A stretch of DNA of 34,526 nucleotides from an uncultured Collinsella sp. (GCA_958423535.1 CATZRJ010000020.1:1-34526), one strand, 5' to 3'. Counted from the stretch's first letter, positions 23,801-30,870 are shown. Notes: generated by a model not told the origin, from the sequence alone. Numbers and translations: made by a program.

Positions 23801-24239
23801 CGAGCGCACCCTTGGATGCATCCCACGAAAACAGCTCGCAATGCGTCGACTTATCAATATTCTTCTTGCCGTAGGGTGCCGAGACCACGATGGCGAGGTC
23901 ATCGCAAAAATCGCGATCGAGGTCGCCGGCCGCTAGCGAAACGACAGGAGCTGACTGAAGCTGCGTCCAGGAGTCGTTCCCGCCCTTGTTGTGCGTGGTG
24001 TAATCCGCGGCGTTACCGGCATCGATCTTGACGACGCTTTGCTTCCAGTTGCCGCCCCCCAAGTCATACATGTCGACTACAGCCTTGCGCACGCCGTTCT
24101 CGTCGACATAGCAGCCCGCGTAGACAAAAAGCTCGTCGACGCCGTCGCCATCGACATCGCCCGCCTCGACATCAAAGACGGCGTCGTGCTCTTGCAGGTA
24201 ACCGGCATCCAGGTACTTAAAACGGCCTTCGTACATCAT
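20895..24239 (-). CDS. Cell-wall-anchored surface protein, main part (downstream of apparent frameshift)
   Basis: 1114 codons from the first ATG, but the frame continues the protein begun at 24984 after a one-base shift, so this ATG is probably not a real start: no signal peptide and no ribosome site. FG-GAP/VCBS-like calcium motifs appear at 28-36 (DVDGDGVDE) and about 103-112 (DLDRDFCDDL). A long middle region of unknown fold follows. An FN3 domain lies at about 775-865 (VTGFTANAVDSTSVTFSW), and an Ig-like segment at about 890-985 with TYMWYRKGRGE and AQYYCHVGY. A Pro/Thr/Asp/Lys spacer leads to LANTG (1078-1082), a hydrophobic helix and KRRKTH, a class of sortase signal. Likely an adhesin or substrate-binding surface protein. 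Ligand unknown. Confidence 0.8.
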   Translation of the reverse strand: MMYEGRFKYLDAGYLQEHDAVFDVEAGDVDGDGVDELFVYAGCYVDENGVRKAVVDMYDLGGGNWKQSVVKIDAGNAADYTTHNKGGNDSWTQLQSAPVVSLAAGDLDRDFCDDLAIVVSAPYGKKNIDKSTHCELFSWDASKGALVHVDALGDAGAISLSANGKTMVAANATFGTFAAYDEEGKKTGETVTGLILAGYDWQRSAFDYGASDGSKGLYGALYRYAYFDSESGEFKLSDCKEYRDGLLASYGLMHVPNSAWKDSAQDKRYPCTLAPVALATANLDGLSEQLAVDEVLVGGDVFRDFACNTAQSGAQGLGSMVGTMSMSGQQYKSSNKHDHKGIEQVWISDVKAGSVSGSDRYNENFIAVVGKHRDEDLRKNDDYYWMTASHFSLDENGKVRRGEEQVISESNRRGTTYGTFISLALPDVDNDSVKITYKDRYKVYTNPRVLAVLQDAPYVEDLEQAYGYLVLGGTSYGEEKGTGTSQGYTIGAELGVAVEVQTGPPLVAMNASVDFAAEGCYDYRSERTVSASVSYESHAGEGDKAVLYTIPMVYYEYEIENEETGGKGVMAAPVSLGAQTSVVNVEAYDRIAKQHNMTPLSYFLTNRSGEPGTYQTTLNGETPVGDSFGLGKPGVTRAYTHDGFNGAAAQSGASIEQTIEVEEGKEQELELGLTLNGSVVMGAKLAKHELFGGLCFGANAGFTTGNSSSESTEYGGTVDNLPEAAQGKYGFVWRLGVNAVDVDKFEADSGDKLGTKDTDQFWIVGYDVKDVEMPDAPAVTGFTANAVDSTSVTFSWDDVLANKSGFSYGVGMLQSNAADAVVNSWKIADNTQTSLKWDGLQPNTEYRFAIAAVKNGSTTETGIRSAIITVKTMPDGMTMTVSGPAADAAEGSDLGYDSSVERTAGSHLTLSAIGHVKQLGADDSETGLAPTYMWYRKGRGETEFKLVGADGNLAAGTASKLEIDLTADDDGAQYYCHVGYNEVGLDTGTTLVNIEAEETALTTVNATPIRTRRLFSQASAGAKKFLDHTLVNTAGPTDSEGSKDPETPETPTNPDKPKSDNGAKTDTKVKTTTTAKNLANTGDQTFALVATAAAAGATLVVIALIMLIKRRKTH

Positions 24240-24984
24240 AATTAGTGTTGACCGTCACCGGCAGGTGTGTGTCGAGAGTGCGCGTACGCCCGTTGCTAAA
24301 CGAGTAGAGGACCAGCTCAACCTTTCCGGCGTATGACTTGCCGTCAATCGTCGTGGAGGAACTGTCGTCGTAGGCACGGAGCTCGGCAACGCGGCTCTTT
24401 TTGCCCGTGCTGGCGTCGCTGCAGAACTCAACACTCGTGGCGTGAATGCCCGAGAAACCGTTGTTGTCGTTGGCGAGTACTGTTGAGGACTCATTGTTGC
24501 TTAGGTACGACCAGGTGCCGCCACCGTAGTCGCTATGCTTGTAGAGATCGCTGTTCGTATCGAAGTTGTTGACGTTTTGCCAGAACTTTGCGGCGCCCCA
24601 CACACTTCCATAGCCATCGGTGAGTTTGCTGCTGCCGCCAATGTCACCGCGCTCGACGTTCTCGAGCTTGTCGCGCAGAGTGTAGCGATTGCCATGGCTA
24701 CCGTTAGCTGCCATATAGACCTCGCTGCGCGTGGCAAACGTCGTGGGGGTATCAGTGGAATAGGGGCCAACGGTATCGGCCGGAATGTCCTCGCTCGTGC
24801 CCAGACCCAGGGCTTGATAATCCTGCTCGGTCATATCGGTGATTGCGGGCGCGTCTGCCGCCTGGGCAACCTGGGGCGTGGCCGTGAAGCAGGCGACGCT
24901 CGTGGCGATCAACGCAGCAAGCGCCGCCGTCCCAACAAGCGGGATTTTCGACAGCCTACGGATACGGGGGTGTGGAACGTACAT
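24217..24984 (-). CDS. Surface protein, N-terminal part ending at apparent frameshift
   Basis: 255 residues. ATG 24984 has GAGGT five bases upstream; the frame to 25020 has no ribosome site. A signal peptide is clear: basic MYVPHPRIRRLSK, a hydrophobic core (TAALAALIATSVACF) and probable cleavage after QVAQA. The mature part is a secreted domain with YGSVWGAAKFWQNVNNFDT and VELVLYSFSNGRTRTLDTHL. The frame then ends within ten codons of the start of the 1114-codon frame, which reads on one base out of phase. Removing one G near 24235 would give NYDYEGRFKYLDAGY without a break. Without repair or frameshifting the product would be a short secreted, unanchored fragment. It may be a pseudogene, a programmed shift or a sequence error. 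Confidence 0.8.
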   Translation of the reverse strand: MYVPHPRIRRLSKIPLVGTAALAALIATSVACFTATPQVAQAADAPAITDMTEQDYQALGLGTSEDIPADTVGPYSTDTPTTFATRSEVYMAANGSHGNRYTLRDKLENVERGDIGGSSKLTDGYGSVWGAAKFWQNVNNFDTNSDLYKHSDYGGGTWSYLSNNESSTVLANDNNGFSGIHATSVEFCSDASTGKKSRVAELRAYDDSSSTTIDGKSYAGKVELVLYSFSNGRTRTLDTHLPVTVNTNYDVRRPF

Positions 24985-25053
24985 GAGGGACCTCGCTTTA
25001 TTCGAGTGGAGTGGACTCATTTTTGCAAATGATACATCCGATGCCCGATATCA

Positions 25054-25088
25054 CGTGTCTCATTTTCGCCAACGGCGTGTCTCATTTT
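25054..25088 (-). promoter_or_regulatory. Direct-repeat operator candidate upstream of the surface-protein gene
   Basis: CGTGTCTCATTTT occurs at 25054-25066 and 25076-25088, 22 bp apart. This is two helical turns and puts both on one face of the DNA. They lie 70-105 bp upstream of the start at 24984. Possible activator or repressor sites. Confidence 0.45.
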
Positions 25089-25107
25089 TGAGAATCCGAG
25101 ATGCCGC

Positions 25108-25515
25108 GGAAATCTTATCCCAGCTCAAAGGCCATTTCTGGGATGTATTTTCCGTCGAGTGCCTCATCGGGAAACTGCATCCCATTTCAAGCGTCGATTC
25201 TGGGACGCACTTTCCCCTTAGACCCTCAACCGGAAACCGCATCCCACTTTGAGCGCAAATTCCGGGATGCATTTTCCGGTTTTGCTCTCATTGGGAAAAT
25301 GCATCCCGTTTCTTGACCGAATAATGGGACGCAATTTCCCGTTGGAGCGCCTTTGGGAAAGTGTGTCCCACTTCGACCGCCCAGAGTGGGATGCACTTTC
25401 CGCAAAGCACCTCAACGGGAAACTACGTCCCATTCCAAAGGCAAATTCCGGGACGCATTTTTCGAAAGCCTGCCCATCCGGAAAGCCCGTCCCACTTTGG
25501 ACGCATCCGGGCACG
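25108..25515. repeat. Array 2: six and a half 61-62 bp dyad-symmetric repeats
   Basis: Units start near 25108, 25169, 25231, 25293, 25355, 25417 and 25478, the last truncated. The unit is the same as in array 1: GGGAAA-N-TGCRTCCCA and TGGGAYGCA-N-TTTCC half-sites. Unit 4 here (TCATTGGGAAAATGCATCCC onward) aligns best with unit 4 of array 1 in the same orientation, so the arrays are direct repeats of one another across the surface-protein gene. Short overlapping frames on both strands follow the repeat period and are not genes. Confidence 0.85.
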
Positions 25516-25554
25516 GAACCATCGACCTATCAGGCCTCCCATCAATAAAGAGGC

Positions 25555-25681
25555 GTCCTCCCGGGCGTCGGGGCACGAAGTTCATCGCGAGTTCCGCACG
25601 CAAAGAAGGCCACTTAATGTGGCCTTCGTCTTGCGCAGGACTGTAGAGCAGGGAACTTCGTGCCCCGACGCCCGGGAGGAC
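25555..25681. repeat. 29 bp-arm palindrome containing the right, inverted copy of the terminator element
   Basis: Arms 25555-25583 and 25653-25681 are perfectly complementary over 29 bp (start GTCCTCCCGGGCGTCGGGGC). Inside, AAGGCCAC (25605-25612) pairs with GTGGCCTT (25619-25626). The segment 25594-25681, read on the minus strand, aligns with 20367-20455. It separates array 2 from the flavodoxin gene and can act as a terminator for the latter on the minus strand. Confidence 0.8.
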
Positions 25682-25724
25682 GTTTCATTTAGAAAGATGG
25701 ACCGACCGCCGTCAGCGATGGGAG

Positions 25725-26276
25725 CTACTCCCCCAGCACGGCCTTTTTGGCGGCTGCAGCCATGTTGTCCAGATCTTCCTTGGTGGGGTGATCCTTTGCG
25801 GCAACCCAGTTATCGAGCAGCATCTTAAAGCGGACATTGTCGGGATCTTGCTCGAGCATGGCCTCGTAGCGCTGCTTGACCGCGGGACCCATCTTGCCCT
25901 GGCACATCGCCCAGCCCGCCAGCTCGGCATCATCGGCCAAATTGGAGGTCACGCGATCGATAATCTGCTGGTAATAGCTCTGATCAGCACCAAAACCGCA
26001 GGTACCAAACAGAAAGACGCGCTTGCCGTGCAAGGCGGAGAGCAACGCCGCGACCGAAGGCGTGCATGCGCCCTTGTCGCACCAAAAGCCAACGAGCACC
26101 GTATCGGCAGCGCAGGCGCCCTGCGCCTCGAGCGCAACCTGATCTGCATCCGCATCGTCGCTCAACGCCGCGGCATGGACAAACTCAACGCCCGCAGCCT
26201 GCAGAGTGCGCTTGATCGCGCCCGAAACCATCCTGGTATTACCGCTCTTGCTGTTGACCACCAAAGAGCATGTCAT
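25725..26276 (-). CDS. Flavodoxin-family protein
   Basis: About 183 residues. The N-terminus SLVVNSKSGNTRMVSGAIKR carries the flavodoxin FMN-phosphate loop NSKSGNT. Later strands VLVGFWCDKG and KRVFLFGTCGFG correspond to the flavin-ring-binding loops. A C-terminal helical extension (KQRYEAMLEQDPDNVRFKML onward) exceeds the classic 140-150 residue flavodoxin. The start is not certain: ATG 26276 fits the family start, while GTG 26282 or GTG 26312 in the same frame are alternatives, with GGGGGAAA lying between them. The role is probably electron transfer or small-molecule reduction; the partner is unknown. It is monocistronic, between the 29 bp-arm palindrome and the ABC exporter genes. Confidence 0.8.
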   Translation of the reverse strand: MTCSLVVNSKSGNTRMVSGAIKRTLQAAGVEFVHAAALSDDADADQVALEAQGACAADTVLVGFWCDKGACTPSVAALLSALHGKRVFLFGTCGFGADQSYYQQIIDRVTSNLADDAELAGWAMCQGKMGPAVKQRYEAMLEQDPDNVRFKMLLDNWVAAKDHPTKEDLDNMAAAAKKAVLGE

Positions 26277-26402
26277 AGTCACGTTGCTCGTTTCCCCCAA
26301 AACTAAAGCCACTAATGCAATTTATTAGATGAATATCTTAGTACTAACGTGACAGATGTAAACCACCGTCTGTCGATTGATTAATTTGCACCACGGGCTT
26401 GC

Positions 26403-28262
26403 TCACTGGGCAAACTGGCTGCGGTAGAGTTCGGCGTAGAAGCCGCCTGCCGCTAGCAGCTCGTCGTGCGTGCCGCGCTCGATAATCTGGCCGTCGCGCA
26501 TGACCAGAATGCAATCGGCGTTGCGGATCGTCGACAGGCGGTGCGCCACCACAAAGCTTGTGCGGCCGGCCATAAGCTCGTCGAACGCCGCCTGCACCTG
26601 CAACTCGGTGCGCGTATCGATACTCGACGTTGCCTCGTCCAGCAGCAAGATAGCCGGGTCGGTGAGCATGACGCGCGCGATGCACAGCAGCTGCTTTTGG
26701 CCCTGACTAAACGTGCCGCCGTCCTCGCCAATCACCGTGTCGTAGCCGCCTGGCAGCTGCACGATAAACTTGTGCGCGTGCGCGCGCTTGGCGGCTTCGA
26801 TAACCTGCTCGCGCGTGGCATCTGGGCAACCGTAAGCGATGTTTTCCGCCACCGTGCCCTCGAACAGCCACGTATCCTGTAGCACCATGCCAAAGGCGCG
26901 GCGCAGGCTTGCACGCGTGTAGTCACGCGAAGACCGGCCATCGACCATGATGCGGCCGGCATCGATATCGTAAAAACGCAGCAGCAGATTGATGAGCGTT
27001 GTCTTTCCGCAGCCCGTGGGACCGACCAGGGCAAAGCGCATGCCGGGCTTGGCCTCGATGCAGATATCCTGCAGCAGCTTGCGGTCGGGCACATAGCTAA
27101 AGTCCACGTGTTCAAAGGTCACCTCGCCCTGCGGGGCGGCAAGCTCTACGGCGTCCGACGCATCGGGTTCCTGCTCGCGGGCATCGAGCAGTGCAAACAT
27201 GCGGCGCGCCGAGGCATACGCGGTCTGGATCTGCGTAATAACGTTGGTGACCTCGTTGAACGGCTTGGTGTACTGGTTGGCATAGGACAGGAAGATCTGC
27301 ACGCCGCCCACCGTAAGCGCCGCCGGCACGCCCGTGATCACGCCCACGCAGCCGATCACAGCGACCACGGCATAGATGATGTTATTGATAAAGCGCGTGC
27401 CGGGGTTGGAGAGCGAGCCCATAAACTGCGCGCGCTCGCCTGCCGTATAGAGCTCGGCGTTAAGGGCATCAAAGCGCAGCTGCGCATTGGGGCCATAGGC
27501 AAAGGCGTCGACAAGCTTTTGCACGCCCACATACTCCTCGATATGGCCACCGAGCTGGCCTTGAATGCGCTGCTGTGCCGTAAAGCTTTTGTTGGAAAGC
27601 TTGGCGATGGCGCCGGCTGCAAAAATGGAAAGCGGCGTGACGAGCACCACCACGAGCGTCATGGTCAGGTTAATGGAGAGCATAAACGCGAGCGTGCCAA
27701 CGATGGTGATAACACCGGTGAAAAGCTGGGTAAAGCCCTGAAGCAGACCGTCGCCCACTTGGTCGACATCGTTGACCACACGGCTCATAAGGTCGCCGTG
27801 GGCGTGGCTGTCGATAAAGCTGAGCGGCATGCGACTGAGCTTATCGCTCGCCTCCACGCGCATGTCGCGCACCGTCTCGTAGGACAAGCGGTTGACGCAA
27901 TAGCCCTGCAGCCACTGGAAGGCCGCCGCGCCCACCACGACAATCGCGAGCTTGGTAACGAGCGGCAGCAGCGCGTCAAAGTCCACCCGCCCGGCGGCAA
28001 CGATCTGGTCGATGCCCTCACCAATGAGGATGGGCGTGTAGAGCTGCAAGATAACCGAGACGGCAGCGCTCAAAAACGATGCCGCAAACGAGACGCGATG
28101 CGGGCGAACATAGCCCAGCAGGCGGCGGGTCACCGCGCCGGCGGGATAGCGCTCGGGATCGCCGGACTGGCGCGGACTGTCGCTCAGGTCGTTGAGGTTA
28201 TCGTTACCGGACACGTTGGCCGTCATCGTGGCGACCGAACCGGAGGAAGTGTACGGATTCAT
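26403..28262 (-). CDS. ABC exporter half-transporter with catalytic Walker B (second gene)
   Basis: 619 residues. A six-helix exporter membrane domain (about 60-340) is followed by an ATPase domain. Walker A is GPTGCGKTT (about 411), the signature is variant FSQGQ (about 520), Walker B is ILLLDEATSSID with the catalytic Glu, and the switch His is in VVAHRLST. The start ATG 28262 directly follows the stop of the upstream partner (TAAATG), with AAGGAGG inside that gene's end, so the two are translationally coupled. It pairs with the product of 28263-30134 as a heterodimer. The ATP site built from this Walker A/B and the partner's FSGGQ should be the hydrolytic one. Drug, lipid or peptide export is likely; substrate unknown. 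Confidence 0.92.
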   Translation of the reverse strand: MNPYTSSGSVATMTANVSGNDNLNDLSDSPRQSGDPERYPAGAVTRRLLGYVRPHRVSFAASFLSAAVSVILQLYTPILIGEGIDQIVAAGRVDFDALLPLVTKLAIVVVGAAAFQWLQGYCVNRLSYETVRDMRVEASDKLSRMPLSFIDSHAHGDLMSRVVNDVDQVGDGLLQGFTQLFTGVITIVGTLAFMLSINLTMTLVVVLVTPLSIFAAGAIAKLSNKSFTAQQRIQGQLGGHIEEYVGVQKLVDAFAYGPNAQLRFDALNAELYTAGERAQFMGSLSNPGTRFINNIIYAVVAVIGCVGVITGVPAALTVGGVQIFLSYANQYTKPFNEVTNVITQIQTAYASARRMFALLDAREQEPDASDAVELAAPQGEVTFEHVDFSYVPDRKLLQDICIEAKPGMRFALVGPTGCGKTTLINLLLRFYDIDAGRIMVDGRSSRDYTRASLRRAFGMVLQDTWLFEGTVAENIAYGCPDATREQVIEAAKRAHAHKFIVQLPGGYDTVIGEDGGTFSQGQKQLLCIARVMLTDPAILLLDEATSSIDTRTELQVQAAFDELMAGRTSFVVAHRLSTIRNADCILVMRDGQIIERGTHDELLAAGGFYAELYRSQFAQ

Positions 28263-30134
28263 TTAGCAGCCCTCCTTTGCGCGGACGGATGCGGGGGCGC
28301 ACGCGGCACCTGGGGCGGGCGCGGGACTTGGAGCAGACGCGGACGCCGTACTCCCCTGCTGGCCCTCGAGCTCCTCGCGGCGAAGCTGTGACTGGCAGAT
28401 CTCGCGGTAGAGCTGGCAGGTCGCGTACAGCTCATCGTGCGTGCCCAGGCCCGCAACCGAGCCGTGGTCGAGTACGCAGATCATGTCGGCGTCGCGCACG
28501 GTCGAGACGCGCTGGCTCACAATGACCGTCGTGAGCGGCAGCCCACCCTCGGCGGCACCGCGCACGCTGCGCTCGCGAATGGCATGACGAAGCGCCGCAT
28601 CGGTCTTAAAGTCGAGCGCCGAGGCAGAGTCATCCATGATTAGGACCTGCGGAGAGCCCACCAGAGCACGTGCGATGGTCAGGCGCTGGCGCTGGCCACC
28701 GCTAAAGTTCTTGCCACCCGCCTCGACCGGCGCGTCCAGACCTTGAGGTTTTTTGCGCACGAACTCGCTCGCCTGCGCCATATCGAGCGCCGCCCAAAGC
28801 TCATCGTCGGTTGCCGCATCGTCGCGCCAGATTAGGTTGCTGCGAATCGTGCCGCTCACGAGCGACGCGCGCTGCGGAACGGTCGCGACCACACGGCGCA
28901 GCTGGTCGAGCGGCCAGGTACGCACGTCGGCACCCATCACGCTCACGCTGCCGGTGCTCGCATCGTACAGGCGCGGGATAAGCGAGACGAGCGTGGACTT
29001 GCCGCTACCCGTGCCGCCGATAATGCCGAGCGTTTTGCCCAGCGGGAGCTCCAAGGTCACATCGCTCACGGCATTTGCCGCGCCCGCGCCAAACGAAAAG
29101 CTCGCATGGTCAAAGCTCAGCGCAGGGACTGGAGCGACATTGCCCGGCTCGGGCAGTGCGACCGGCTGGTTGCCCTCGTCGGTGATGCTCGGCTCGCAGT
29201 TGAGCACCTCATTGATGCGCGACGCGCTGGCGCTCGCCTTGGTAAAGACAACGACCAGGTTGGCGACGTACACGATGGAGGTCAGGGTCTGCGTCATGTA
29301 GTTCACAAATGCCATGACCTGGCCCTGCGTAAGCTCACCCACGTTGACCTGGATGCCGCCCACCCACAGGATGGCGCACACGCCCAGGTTCATCACCAAA
29401 AACGTTACGGGGTTAAGGATCGACGAGAGCTTGCCCACCGCGATGGCGGTATGGGCCTGGTCGTCGGCGGCTTGGGCAAAGCGCTCACGCTCGTGGTCTC
29501 CGCGCACAAAGGCGCGAACCACGCGGGTGCCCGAAAGCCCCTCGCGGCAAATGAGCGCAATGCGGTCGAGCTTTGCCTGCAGCTGCTTGTAGTACGGAAT
29601 GCAGCGCGCCATGACAAACCAAAACACCAGGCCGATGGCGGGCGTGCAGATTAAAAAGATGATGCCGAGCTTAAGGTCGATGGCAAGGGCCGCGCACATG
29701 GAGCCCACCGCCAGGAAGGGCCAGCGGATGAGCATGCGTACGCCCAGCGCCACGGCAAGCTGCACCTGGTTGACGTCGTTGGTGATGCGGGTGATGAGCG
29801 ACGGCGTGCCAAAGCGGTCGAGCTCGGCGTAGCTCAGCTTATTGATGTGTTGGTAAAGCGCACCACGGATATCGGTACCCATGCCCTGCGAGGTCAGCGC
29901 CGCCATCTTTTGGCAGATGAGCGTAAACGAGATGCCGATCACAGCCATAGCGCCAAGCAGCATACCGTAGTGGACGACGGCGTTGACATCGTGCGCGCCG
30001 ATACCTCTATCGATCATCCGGGCAATCACCAGCGGCGTCAGCAGGTCAAAGATCACTTCGACCAGCTTGCACGCAGGACCAATCACCATATACCGGCGAA
30101 ACTTACCACCAAAACGCCTGAGCAGCTCAATCAT
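28263..30134 (-). CDS. ABC exporter half-transporter with degenerate ATP site (first gene)
   Basis: 623 residues. The membrane domain covers about 15-300 (RYMVIGPACKLVEVIFDLLT opens it). The ATPase has Walker A GGTGSGKST (about 375), signature FSGGQRQRL (about 476), Walker B LIMDDSASALD with Asp in place of the catalytic Glu, and SQRVST with Gln in place of the switch His. Such losses in one subunit are usual in heterodimeric type IV exporters (TM287/288-like). ATG 30134 was chosen (GGGAG about 10 bp upstream); the TTG at 30167 lies in the leader. The C-terminus is Ala/Pro-rich with SAPSPAPAPGAAC. It is first in a two-gene operon. Confidence 0.92.
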   Translation of the reverse strand: MIELLRRFGGKFRRYMVIGPACKLVEVIFDLLTPLVIARMIDRGIGAHDVNAVVHYGMLLGAMAVIGISFTLICQKMAALTSQGMGTDIRGALYQHINKLSYAELDRFGTPSLITRITNDVNQVQLAVALGVRMLIRWPFLAVGSMCAALAIDLKLGIIFLICTPAIGLVFWFVMARCIPYYKQLQAKLDRIALICREGLSGTRVVRAFVRGDHERERFAQAADDQAHTAIAVGKLSSILNPVTFLVMNLGVCAILWVGGIQVNVGELTQGQVMAFVNYMTQTLTSIVYVANLVVVFTKASASASRINEVLNCEPSITDEGNQPVALPEPGNVAPVPALSFDHASFSFGAGAANAVSDVTLELPLGKTLGIIGGTGSGKSTLVSLIPRLYDASTGSVSVMGADVRTWPLDQLRRVVATVPQRASLVSGTIRSNLIWRDDAATDDELWAALDMAQASEFVRKKPQGLDAPVEAGGKNFSGGQRQRLTIARALVGSPQVLIMDDSASALDFKTDAALRHAIRERSVRGAAEGGLPLTTVIVSQRVSTVRDADMICVLDHGSVAGLGTHDELYATCQLYREICQSQLRREELEGQQGSTASASAPSPAPAPGAACAPASVRAKEGC

Positions 30135-30363
30135 AAATAGGCGCTCCCTATCATCATCTCTCTTCAATCTGATTCATGATAGTACGGCGAGCACTGGAGA
30201 TGCGTAAGCAACTCGTTACAGATGTTAAGGCGAAGCAAGCACGAAGGCCACCAGTACCCAAGGCATGTATCCGCCGCTGTTTTGGCAAAGCCAGCGAGCA
30301 ACACAAAGCAAGGGATTAAATTATCCGATAAATGCGCCTCTACGGGTGATTTTTGGACGACGG

Positions 30364-30458
30364 GGCCCGGCCGGCGACGAGGTATTTGGTAGTCGAGCGA
30401 TCCCGCAGGCGCAGCCGAGGACCAGCGAGACACCAAATACCTCGTCGCCGGCCGGGCC
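30364..30458. repeat. 27 bp-arm palindrome downstream of the SRP RNA gene
   Basis: Arms 30364-30390 and 30432-30458 are perfectly complementary over 27 bp (start GGCCCGGCCGGCGACGAGGT). The 41 nt loop contains GAGCGATCCCGCAGGCGCAG. It begins 13 bp past the T-tract of the SRP RNA. No protein-coding role is seen in either strand. Confidence 0.75.
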
Positions 30459-30476
30459 ATGTCGCGGCACCAAAAA

Positions 30477-30595
30477 GCGCCCGTGTGCTCGATGGATTCG
30501 GATGCCCGACAGAGGCTCCTTATGGCTGCTTCCTTCCGGACCTGACCAGATTCGGAACATGTCGTCATCCGAACCCATCGAACGCGCTAGACGCT
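30477..30595 (-). ncRNA. ffs: Signal recognition particle RNA, small bacterial (4.5S) type
   Basis: The minus strand reads GGTCAGGTCCGGAAGGAAGC followed by AGCC, the universally conserved SRP helix 8 tetraloop region bound by Ffh. The flanks TCGATGGGTTCGGATG (minus strand of 30566-30581) and CATCCGAATCCATCGA (30489-30504) close the hairpin with one G-U. Downstream GCGCTTTTTGG is a U-tract at 30472-30476. A good promoter precedes it. The size of about 100-120 nt fits the short form without an Alu domain. Exact ends are estimated. Confidence 0.93.
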
Positions 30596-30601
30596 CGGTA
30601 T

Positions 30602-30630
30602 ATTTTACCCGCTCCCGCCCGATGGGGCAA
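30602..30630 (-). promoter_or_regulatory. Promoter of the SRP RNA gene
   Basis: The minus strand has TTGCCC (30625-30630) and TAAAAT (30602-30607) separated by 17 bp. The transcript would start about 6 bp downstream, just before the SRP stem. Confidence 0.65.
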
Positions 30631-30643
30631 GGTGGCTAATTTC

Positions 30644-30703
30644 GGACGGGGCTTTTGACTACTTGGGCAATCAGATCGACAAGTAGTCAAATAAGCCCCG
30701 TCC
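30644..30703. repeat. Intergenic hairpin upstream of the SRP RNA promoter
   Basis: GGACGGGGCTTTTGACTACT onward (30644-30665) pairs with 30680-30703, with a two-base bulge and a 14 nt loop. It sits between the CTACTACGTTTA element and the SRP RNA promoter. It could terminate transcription from either side; an AAAAAG tract follows on the plus strand. Confidence 0.6.
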
Positions 30704-30742
30704 CAAAAAGACTGGTCTGACGCTGTGCAACGAAAGGGGCCC

Positions 30743-30870
30743 ATCTACTACGTTTAAGCCGTAGGAGCCAACCATAGCCGGCTTTTTCGAAAATCGGCAA
30801 GCCTTCTACCTGCGGTTTTGTTTTCGCATATTCCAGGATGGTCGAGGGTGCTCGGCTAAACGTAGTAGAT
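30743..30870. repeat. CTACTACGTTTA inverted-repeat element, copy 2
   Basis: Termini ATCTACTACGTTTA (30743-30756) and its complement (30857-30870) match those of copy 1 at 523-660. On the minus strand the interior again has AAAACCGCAGGTAGAAGGC and GCTTGCCGA, then TATGGTTGGCTCCTACGG. The element length is within a base or two of copy 1. The copies therefore share an internal sequence as well as ends, in opposite chromosomal orientation. No ORF. Confidence 0.8.

Noticed and set aside
24217..24239. Separate start of the 1114-codon surface protein as an independent gene
   Set aside because: No ribosome site and no signal peptide, and the sequence continues the upstream secreted protein after a one-base shift.
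25218..25548. Overlapping 90-100 codon frames on both strands in the second array
   Set aside because: The frames follow the repeat period, exist in both directions at once and lack ribosome sites.
30164..30568. 134-codon minus-strand frame
   Set aside because: It crosses the SRP RNA and a 27 bp palindrome; the RNA gene explains the conserved sequence.
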